The translations under genes were made by a program, and so were the position numbers. 11,092 bases of DNA from an uncultured Mollicutes bacterium. Lineage in GTDB: Bacteria; Bacillota_I; Bacilli_A; RFN20; CAG-826. The stretch spans positions 1-11,092 of the forward strand of contig URQK01000049.1 of NCBI GenBank assembly GCA_900549975.1. The letters run 5' to 3'. This document shows, piece by piece, positions 5,246-11,092 of the stretch (its first letter is position 1; the number at the start of each line of letters is the position of its first letter). The notes beneath the pieces are model-generated. The model saw nothing but the letters and a program-made list of their open reading frames with translations, ran no database searches and was not told where the DNA came from.

Positions 5246-8234
5246 TTTTATCATTTCCTTTCTTAATGAATCCTTGATATACAAATACAAAGGCTAAATC
5301 AACTAATATGACATTTATACCTGCAACGGCAAATAACCAATATGGTTTAGGTCTATTAACGCTAATGATTTTATTTCCTGAACCAGTGTTATTTTCAGCA
5401 TGGTTATAAATGTATTGTGTATTACATAATTGGAATAAAATATTTTTGCATGCTCTACGAACACGATTGGCTTTTAAAACATCTTTTGACCAATTTGAAC
5501 CTAAGTTGTGAGTCATATTTTGGGCACCATTAAGCCATAAGTCATTGCCACTTGCTAAACCTTCCGCGGCATTACCTGCTCCACCCATCCAGTCAGTAAC
5601 AACAGAGCCATTAAATCCCCATTCATCTCTTAATATATTTGTTAATAAGCCATGATTTGCACCTGCCCAAACACTACCAACACGGTTAAAGGCAGACATA
5701 ATACCATTAGCTTTTCCTTTTTTAACAGCAATTTCAAATGGCCTTAAATAATTTTCACGAATATTTTGTTCTGTTGCCCAAGTGTATAAAGAACCACGTA
5801 ATGTCTCAGTTTCATTTAAGGCAAAGTGTTTAATATAAGGAGCCATATTGCCTTCTAAAGCACCTAAGACAGTATAAGCAGCTGAGTATCCAGATAAGAC
5901 AGGATCCTCACTATAATATTCATTATTTCTTCCACCAAATGGTGATCTTCTGATATTCGCACCAGGAGCGTACCAACCATGTACTCCAGTAGCAGCGCCT
6001 TCCGCAGCAACTGTTTTACCATAGTCATAAGCTAATTGTTTGTTCCAAGAGTTACCAATTAATCCCGCCATTGGGAACCAAGTCCATTTAGAAGTTTCGG
6101 TAATAGAAGCGTTTGATCTAGTTAATCCCATTGGACCATCATTATCTCTTAACCAAATCTTTCCTACAGATTCTGCTTCAGCGGTAGAGTATCCACCCAT
6201 TACCACTAATTTAATCGCGTCTTCGGTTGTTAATTGATCTAAGAATGTATCCCATAACGGGTCATTATAATCAGCACCTAATGTTTCAAATAATTCTTCA
6301 TTAATAGTTACCACATTACCATCAGGACTTTTAAGTTGACTTTCTGATAATTTATTACCTGATTTATCAGTGTATAAATATAAATCATGATTTTCACCAA
6401 ATTTAGGTAATTCGGTGAACTTTTCATTATCTTCACTTGTAATAGCGCCGCTAGTGGTTTTTGCTTTAGCGGTGCTATTAGGAAAAGTGTTTTTAAAATC
6501 TTTACGAGTTAAATAATTATATGTTTTTTCTCCGTTAATAGGATTACCATCAATAGGAATATTATTAGAACATCCTTCATCAGTAAAATGGTTTTTAACT
6601 TCGTTTTTACTATTTGGATCTACTTCAAATTTAATTCCTTTAGCATCAACGTTATATTTAATTGTTAAATCTTCGCTTGGTGTTTCATGAACGTTTCTTA
6701 ATAATTTTAATTTATATTCTCCACCATCTAATTCATAACCTTTAAAACCATTTTCATTTTTATCATAGGCATCATAACTTGCCATATCATAAGCATCGAT
6801 ACTTAATGTAACAATCTCTGATTCTCCTGGTTTTAATAGTCCGGTCTTAGCATAATCGCCTAAATTAATAGATGATTTTTCAATGCCATTTAAATATGGT
6901 GCAGTGTAATATAATTCCACAACATCTTTACCAGCAACAGTACCAGTATTAGTAACTTTAACATTGATTTCAATTTTTGAGTCTTTAGTTAATGTAGTTC
7001 CGGCACTAGGAATAATTGCCTCTTTTCCCTCGATTGCTTCGATTTTCCAATCAAATGAGGTATAAGATAAACCATAACCAAATGGATATTGAACAACACC
7101 GTCATAACCAGTTTTACCATTAGATTTTTTAGTATCACTATTAGAATAGCCATCCCAATATCCTTCTACATTTGCGGTCTCATACCATTTATAACCCATG
7201 TAGATATCTTCTAAATAAACAATAGAATTAGTGCTAGCTTTTCTTCCAGCATTATAGAATGTTGGGTTAGTAGAATGATCAGTAACACAAGTTTCGGTTA
7301 TTCTTCCACTTGGATTAACATCACCGGTTAATACCATTGGAATTACTTTAGCACCGCTTTGTCCAGTTGCGCCAATATAATAAACATTATTAATCTTTTC
7401 GCTTTCGAAAGCACCACATTCAATCATGTTTGTACAGTTTAATAAAACAGTTACATTAGAGAAGTTTTCACTTACCATATTAAGAAGATCAAGTTCTTCA
7501 TCTGTTAATGATAAATAACCGCGATCAACTCTTTTTGGAGAACCGCCTTTTTCATTAACAACATATGAATAATCTTGAGGACAATCTTGTGCTTCACCAG
7601 ATTGTCGAGAAATAACAATGATTGCAGAATCAGAATATTCTTTTGCATCTTCAAGTAATGTCTTTCCATTATCTAATATAGTATTATTATAAACATCAAC
7701 TTTTGGTTCATAGTTAGTGTATAACTTATCATTACCACCTAATGATTCAGTAACGGCTTTTTTGGTGCACCAAGATTCATAAAATGATTTTAAATTGGTG
7801 TTATATTCAATTTTTTTCTTTTTGTAAATGGCGTTATATTTGTCAAATCCTTGATATAAAAGTACTCTTTTATTTTCTGGGATTCTAGATATACCCGAAC
7901 CATATCCAGAAATTAAGAATCCGGCATCTGTGGAATTCCAGCCAAAGATGTTGACTTTGCGGTTTGCTTCCGGATTATTTTCATCATAAGCAAATGGAGC
8001 ACTACCGGAAGTATTTTTGAGCATGGTAATGCCTTCTTTCATGATTTCTGAAACAAAAGCATCTCCTTTTGCTAATACTTTTTCAGCTTCTGGAGTATAT
8101 TCAATACCTGTGCCATTTAATCCTTCATCAATAAAACCATAGAATTGTTTTACTAATATATCGGAAGCAATAGCAACACCAAGGCTTAAAACAACACCAA
8201 CGGAACATAATATTTTTTTTGTATTCTTTTTCAT
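5214..8234 (-). CDS. Glycoside hydrolase family 3 with permuted domains and a membrane anchor at each end
   Basis: This is an exo-acting glycosidase of the beta-glucosidase/beta-xylosidase type; the sugar cannot be read from sequence. With ATG at 8234 it has 1006 residues. Order: N-terminal membrane segment (8-28); GH3 C-terminal alpha/beta domain (about 60-355) with SRQSGEAQD, E214 being the probable acid/base as in the usual SGEGxDR; FnIII-like domain (about 383-530, opening YPFGYGLSY); a linker; then the GH3 TIM barrel (about 660-945) with DGPMGL (701-), GRNNEYYSEDP, KHFALN and VVTDW, whose D881 is the probable nucleophile. A second membrane helix (about 965-986) is followed by a Lys-rich tail, putting the enzyme outside the cell. 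This reversed order is known in some GH3 enzymes, such as those of Butyrivibrio and Ruminococcus albus. An upstream GTG at 8246 is rejected because GAGG at 8241-8244 serves the ATG. The gene follows the first operon gene by 11 bases and overlaps the peptide gene by 32. Confidence 0.95.
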   Translation of the reverse strand: MKKNTKKILCSVGVVLSLGVAIASDILVKQFYGFIDEGLNGTGIEYTPEAEKVLAKGDAFVSEIMKEGITMLKNTSGSAPFAYDENNPEANRKVNIFGWNSTDAGFLISGYGSGISRIPENKRVLLYQGFDKYNAIYKKKKIEYNTNLKSFYESWCTKKAVTESLGGNDKLYTNYEPKVDVYNNTILDNGKTLLEDAKEYSDSAIIVISRQSGEAQDCPQDYSYVVNEKGGSPKRVDRGYLSLTDEELDLLNMVSENFSNVTVLLNCTNMIECGAFESEKINNVYYIGATGQSGAKVIPMVLTGDVNPSGRITETCVTDHSTNPTFYNAGRKASTNSIVYLEDIYMGYKWYETANVEGYWDGYSNSDTKKSNGKTGYDGVVQYPFGYGLSYTSFDWKIEAIEGKEAIIPSAGTTLTKDSKIEINVKVTNTGTVAGKDVVELYYTAPYLNGIEKSSINLGDYAKTGLLKPGESEIVTLSIDAYDMASYDAYDKNENGFKGYELDGGEYKLKLLRNVHETPSEDLTIKYNVDAKGIKFEVDPNSKNEVKNHFTDEGCSNNIPIDGNPINGEKTYNYLTRKDFKNTFPNSTAKAKTTSGAITSEDNEKFTELPKFGENHDLYLYTDKSGNKLSESQLKSPDGNVVTINEELFETLGADYNDPLWDTFLDQLTTEDAIKLVVMGGYSTAEAESVGKIWLRDNDGPMGLTRSNASITETSKWTWFPMAGLIGNSWNKQLAYDYGKTVAAEGAATGVHGWYAPGANIRRSPFGGRNNEYYSEDPVLSGYSAAYTVLGALEGNMAPYIKHFALNETETLRGSLYTWATEQNIRENYLRPFEIAVKKGKANGIMSAFNRVGSVWAGANHGLLTNILRDEWGFNGSVVTDWMGGAGNAAEGLASGNDLWLNGAQNMTHNLGSNWSKDVLKANRVRRACKNILFQLCNTQYIYNHAENNTGSGNKIISVNRPKPYWLFAVAGINVILVDLAFVFVYQGFIKKGNDKNEKDLQKSEN

Positions 8235-8240
8235 ATTGTA

Positions 8241-8244
8241 CCTC
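8241..8244 (-). promoter_or_regulatory. Ribosome binding site that fixes the GH3 start at 8234
   Basis: Minus-strand GAGG at 8244-8241 lies six bases before the ATG at 8234. An alternative GTG at 8246 shares bases with this site and with the stop codon of the preceding gene and has no site of its own, so the ATG is preferred and the protein starts MKKNTKK. Confidence 0.7.
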
Positions 8245-8245
8245 A

Positions 8246-10459
8246 CTATTTACTAGCCTTAAAAGGTGTGAAATCTAAACTTAATGAATCCCAGTGACCT
8301 GACTTAGCATCATTATTAGCAATGATTTCAATGGTGTTTTCACCTTTTTTAAGATTTATAGTTCCTAAATTAACATCAGTCCATAATAAATATAAGTAAC
8401 GTGCATTGCAAGAAATGCCACCTGCAGTTTCAGTTTTATTTTGTGGATCTAAAGTAGTCTCTGTACGTCCTCTAAATTTAGCATCTTGATTTAAAGAAGA
8501 AGTAATATCAACACCATTAACTAATATTTTTACAGCTTTAGTAACATTTAATGGGTTGGTGGTTAAACTACTTAAATCAACATCATTAGAAGCACCACGT
8601 ACATTTAAATTAGCTTTTCCGCCGCCCGGAGCGTTTATAGTCCATTTCATAGATGCATTTCTGCTTTGGTCAAAATTATGAACAAATCCTTTTCCAGAAT
8701 ATTTATATTCACCAGTGTAACCAGTATAAGCAACTTTATGAAACGCACCAAAGCTACAATTATCGCCATTATCACCAACTATAAAAGCGTTTTTAATCTC
8801 GATGTCTTCACATTCACCAGCAAGTTTATTTGGATTTAAACTTGAATCTGAATCATCAGGATCAGGAGTAATAGCTCCGCCACTCTTAAATGGTGTAAAG
8901 TCTAATTTTAAAGAATCCCAATGTCCAGAAGTTGATTCATTGTTGGCAACTAGTTTAATAGTATTATTACCAGGAATCAAATTGATGGTACCTAAGTTTA
9001 CTTCATTCCATAATAAGAACATATATCGTCCATTGCATGATATTCCACCTGCAGTATTTGTTCTATTTTGTGGATCAGGTGTAGTATCTTTACGTCCTTT
9101 AAATGTGGCACTATTAGATAATGAATCAGTAACATCATCATTATTAACAAATATTCTAACTGCCTTTTTAACTAATAAATCTTTTGCTACAAATGCTGAG
9201 GCTGTAACATCATTAGTGGCGCCTCTTACGACTAGATTAGTTTTACCTCCACCAGGTGCATTAATAGTCCATTCCATAGATGCATTTCTGCTTTGGTCAA
9301 AATTATGAACAAATCCTTTTCCTGAGTATTTATACTCTCCAGTATATCTTAAGTATGCGGCAGCGTGGAATTCGCCATAACCACAATCAGTATCTTTATA
9401 AGAAGAACCATTTTCTACTAAAGCAGAAGCTCCTGTAATAACAGTATCTTCACATTCGATTTCTAAAGTATCTGGATTTAAATCTGAATCTGTTTCCCCT
9501 TTATCAATGCCACCAGTAACATTAACTTTAAAAATTAAATCCGGAAAATTAGAAGAATAAGCACAAGTAATAGTGTGCTCACCATTGACAGTAAATTTGT
9601 GGCCTTGAGTAATTTTCCCTTCAACGCTATCAAACCAACTTAAGTTAGCAATATTTTCTTTAAATTCATTACCATTAGTAATTTCCGCACTGATTTTAAC
9701 ATTCTTAAAGTCAAATTCATCTTTATTAGCAACATAATCAGTTTTAGAAATAGAAACACTAACGCTTGTTGCTACAACAATATCAATCGCGGATGTTTTA
9801 CCTTGTGAATAAGCAATATCGACAGTTTTTTGATTTGCCGCTATTAAAGCACTTTCTGAACTTAACTTAATAGTATTATAAGAGTTTCCATCAATGTTTT
9901 GACCAAATTTATAAACTTTATTACCTTCTACTTCTTTACCACCTAATTCATATAAGACATGGAAGGACATATTAGATTTATCAAATTTAGTTCCTGCCTT
10001 TTGAATTACTGGACCACTGATAGGCTTTAGGCCCACTGCGGTACCTATACCATCAACAGAATCCACAACGCGAACATTTAAAGAAGTTTCAATTACATTA
10101 CTTTCTTCTTCACTAGTTGATTCACTAGCGGTATAAGTGATTTTAATTTCTTCGGCTTTATTAGCGTGATCAAAAGCATCATGCTTATCATAAGCCCAAT
10201 CGGTAATTTCTTCTTCACTACCATCATCAAAAAGAGCATTAATAGTCATGCCTTTTGGATCAAATGTTTCCCCAACAAGATAAATCATTCTTGATGGTTC
10301 AGTAGCTACATAAATTGATTCAACATTTTTCTTTGGTGCTTCTGGAGTGGAGACTGAAGGTTTATTAAATGTTAATATAGCGCCAGTTCCCATTAAACCA
10401 ACACCAATTGCACCTAGTATTCCAAATGTTAAACTAAAGACTAAGTTGTTTTTTTTCAT
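8246..10459 (-). CDS. Membrane-anchored protein with Ig-like domains and two tandem CBM6/35-like modules
   Basis: The protein has 737 residues and is the first of the operon. A short MKKNN start and a hydrophobic helix (about 8-31) without an obvious cleavage site suggest an N-terminal anchor. Next are three Ig-like segments: about 46-132 (VGETFDPKGMTINALFDDGS, the group-3 bacterial Ig pattern), 140-232 and 233-315. Two homologous modules follow, about 326-525 and 541-734, separated by an acidic linker (TPDPDDSDSS). Each opens ECED, contains GEYKYSGKGFVHNFDQSRNA and GGISCN-x-RY, and closes SGHWDSLxLDF, as expected for a CBM6/35 beta-sandwich. No LPxTG, dockerin or catalytic domain is seen. 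AAAGGA lies five bases before the ATG. Inferred role: a surface glycan-binding protein that holds substrate near the GH3 enzyme encoded next. The CBM call rests on pattern and context; the ligand is unknown. Confidence 0.8.
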   Translation of the reverse strand: MKKNNLVFSLTFGILGAIGVGLMGTGAILTFNKPSVSTPEAPKKNVESIYVATEPSRMIYLVGETFDPKGMTINALFDDGSEEEITDWAYDKHDAFDHANKAEEIKITYTASESTSEEESNVIETSLNVRVVDSVDGIGTAVGLKPISGPVIQKAGTKFDKSNMSFHVLYELGGKEVEGNKVYKFGQNIDGNSYNTIKLSSESALIAANQKTVDIAYSQGKTSAIDIVVATSVSVSISKTDYVANKDEFDFKNVKISAEITNGNEFKENIANLSWFDSVEGKITQGHKFTVNGEHTITCAYSSNFPDLIFKVNVTGGIDKGETDSDLNPDTLEIECEDTVITGASALVENGSSYKDTDCGYGEFHAAAYLRYTGEYKYSGKGFVHNFDQSRNASMEWTINAPGGGKTNLVVRGATNDVTASAFVAKDLLVKKAVRIFVNNDDVTDSLSNSATFKGRKDTTPDPQNRTNTAGGISCNGRYMFLLWNEVNLGTINLIPGNNTIKLVANNESTSGHWDSLKLDFTPFKSGGAITPDPDDSDSSLNPNKLAGECEDIEIKNAFIVGDNGDNCSFGAFHKVAYTGYTGEYKYSGKGFVHNFDQSRNASMKWTINAPGGGKANLNVRGASNDVDLSSLTTNPLNVTKAVKILVNGVDITSSLNQDAKFRGRTETTLDPQNKTETAGGISCNARYLYLLWTDVNLGTINLKKGENTIEIIANNDAKSGHWDSLSLDFTPFKASK
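8258..9484 (-). repeat. Tandem duplication encoding the two CBM-like modules, with a 48-bp identical core
   Basis: The segment 8885-9484 (first module) and 8258-8839 (second) encode clearly duplicated domains. Within them 8648-8695 and 9275-9322 are identical for 48 bases, 627 bases apart, coding for the GKGFVHNFDQSRNASM region. Flanking parts have diverged at both DNA and protein level, so the core is either under strong constraint or homogenised by recombination. Confidence 0.9.
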
Positions 10460-10478
10460 AAGTTTCCTTTCTAGCGTA

Positions 10479-10492
10479 TGAAAACGCTTTCT
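10479..10492. promoter_or_regulatory. cre box (CcpA-type catabolite repression operator)
   Basis: TGAAAACGCTTTCT fits the low-GC Gram-positive cre consensus TGWAARCGYTWNCW at every position and is near-palindromic around the central CG. It lies between the predicted transcription start and the first gene of the glycosidase operon, about 20 bases before that ATG, where a bound repressor would block RNA polymerase. CcpA is the likely ligand, since glycoside-use operons are typical targets; a dedicated LacI-family regulator would bind a similar site. Confidence 0.75.
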
Positions 10493-10505
10493 TTATCATT
10501 GTGAT

Positions 10506-10533
10506 ATTATCATATAAAAAGAAGCCTAATCAA
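10506..10533 (-). promoter_or_regulatory. Predicted promoter of the glycosidase operon
   Basis: Reading the minus strand, TTGATT (10533-10528) and GATAAT (10511-10506) are separated by 16 bases. The -35 box matches TTGACA at four positions and the -10 box matches TATAAT at five. TAATAT, two bases further on, is an alternative -10. Initiation near 10499 would place the cre box at roughly +8 to +21. An 11-base palindrome, TGATATTATCA (10502-10512), covers the -10 box; it may be chance in AT-rich DNA. Confidence 0.55.
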
Positions 10534-10542
10534 TTTTAGACC

Positions 10543-10572
10543 CTTAACTGTTAATTCTAGTTCGTGAACTAC
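10543..10572 (-). promoter_or_regulatory. Candidate LytTR-type response regulator binding site, two half-sites 21 bp apart
   Basis: On the minus strand ACAGTTAAG (10551-10543) fits the LytTR box [TA][AC][CA]GTTN[AG][TG] fully and equals the AgrA-type half-site. A weaker copy, GTAGTTCAC (10572-10564), shares AGTT and one A, exactly 21 bases upstream, two helical turns, as in AgrA and bacteriocin-type regulator sites. The stronger half ends nine bases before the -35 box of the glycosidase operon. The adjacent gene encodes an AgrC-like kinase, whose usual partner has a LytTR domain. The weak half-site leaves this tentative. Confidence 0.5.
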
Positions 10573-10574
10573 AT

Positions 10575-11092
10575 TTATAATGGGAGTGTAATTGATAATA
10601 TGAAAACACCATTATCAACATCAAATATAACATTACCATTATATTTTTCTACAATACGTTTAATTGATCTAGTTCCAAATCCATGATGCTCCTTATCTTC
10701 TTTAGTTGTAATAGGAGAACCATCTTTAAATGTTATATTATCTAAACAATTATTTTTAAGAGCAATAAATAACATTTTACCTTTTTTAGTAGATGTTAAA
10801 GATATACCTCTTTTTTCATTAGGTAACTTATTAGATGCTTCAATAGCGTTATCAAAAGCATTAGCAAATAATACATATAAATCAACATCTTCCATAAATG
10901 ATAAGTCTTTTCCATCAATTAAACAGGTGATAGGAATCTTTTTAGCTTGGCACTCAAGAGTTTTTTCTGTAAGTATTGTATCAAGAGTGATATTACCTGA
11001 TTTAACAGTGGAATCGTAAATATTAATAATTTTATTTATTTCTTCGGCATCTTTAGAATTTAAATTCTCAATCATATTTATTTTGTGCTTTA
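10575..11092 (-). CDS. AgrC-like GHKL sensor histidine kinase, C-terminal part (truncated by window edge)
   Basis: The frame is open to the right edge, so the ATG at 11075 is internal: upstream codons read KHKIN, continuing into MIENLN. The His at 11087-11085 in this KHKI context is the probable phosphoacceptor. After it come the dimerisation helices (with SGNITLDTILTEK, typical of AgrC/CitS-type GHKL kinases), the N box ANAFDNAIEA (residues 71-80 from the internal Met) and the G box HGFGTRSI (131-138), ending in an HATPase beta-strand tail. The membrane sensor half and the partner response regulator lie outside the window. It would sense an extracellular signal, often a peptide, and phosphorylate a LytTR regulator. 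Its stop lies 115 bases before the glycosidase operon's first ATG, in the same orientation, with no T-tract terminator between, so some read-through is possible. Confidence 0.88.
   Translation of the reverse strand, partial: KHKINMIENLNSKDAEEINKIINIYDSTVKSGNITLDTILTEKTLECQAKKIPITCLIDGKDLSFMEDVDLYVLFANAFDNAIEASNKLPNEKRGISLTSTKKGKMLFIALKNNCLDNITFKDGSPITTKEDKEHHGFGTRSIKRIVEKYNGNVIFDVDNGVFILSITLPL

Noticed and set aside
5246..5290. N-terminal extension of the small peptide to 61 residues
   Set aside because: The ribosome binding site at 5256-5263 lies within that extension and serves the ATG at 5245.
6040..6237. Plus-strand open frame of 65 codons
   Set aside because: It is antisense to the GH3 TIM barrel, has no ribosome binding site and no recognisable protein pattern.
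8235..8246. GTG start for the GH3 gene giving four extra residues
   Set aside because: It overlaps the stop of the preceding gene and its bases make up the ribosome binding site of the ATG at 8234.
8802..9308. Plus-strand open frame of 168 codons
   Set aside because: It lies antisense to the well-supported CBM modules; its length follows from their repeated composition, and it shows no domain.
10558..10571. Intrinsic terminator after the kinase gene
   Set aside because: The stem is six base pairs with a two-base loop and no T-tract follows on the minus strand.
1..11092. Mycoplasma-type code (TGA as Trp), suggested by AT-richness and no TGA used as a primary stop
   Set aside because: Every Trp in the genes is TGG and no gene needs an in-frame TGA; seven stops are too few to read anything into the lack of TGA.

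Overview
The window is AT-rich, uses the standard genetic code (Trp is TGG and no reading frame needs TGA read as an amino acid), has AGGA/GGAGG-type ribosome binding sites, and carries a CcpA-type cre box and an AgrC-type GHKL kinase. This points to a low-GC Gram-positive bacterium, plausibly a gut-type Bacilli/Erysipelotrichia relative. The assignment is by inference; there is no rRNA or marker gene here.

Left part (1-2918, plus strand): the 3' portion of an SF1 (RecD/Dda/UvrD_C_2-type) helicase gene running off the left edge, then a gene for a NERD nuclease-like domain followed by two HRDC domains. Together they look like a DNA-processing pair. Positions 2919-3213 form a gene-free segment with two different families of short direct repeats spaced about 33 bp apart, possibly the scar of an insertion element, and a bidirectional terminator shared by the convergent genes on either side.

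Centre and right (3214-10533, minus strand): one tightly packed operon read right to left. A promoter with a cre box just downstream of it drives (i) a secreted, membrane-anchored protein with Ig-like domains and two tandem CBM6/35-like modules, (ii) a domain-permuted GH3 glycosidase with a transmembrane segment at each end, (iii) a 46-residue peptide whose start lies inside the GH3 gene, and (iv) a second secreted protein with two more CBM6/35-like modules. Gene gaps are 11, -32 and 1 bases, so translation is probably coupled. The likely job is binding a polysaccharide or glycan at the cell surface and trimming terminal sugars from it, with binding modules and catalytic domain on separate anchored proteins.

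Right edge (10575-11092, minus strand): the C-terminal half of an AgrC-like histidine kinase, including the probable phosphoacceptor His. Between it and the operon promoter lie two GTT-containing half-sites exactly 21 bp apart, one a full match to the LytTR-domain box. A LytTR response regulator (the usual partner of such kinases, not in this window) may therefore control the glycosidase operon, together with catabolite repression. The most unusual items are this regulatory arrangement, the small peptide embedded in the operon, and the unexplained repeat blocks.
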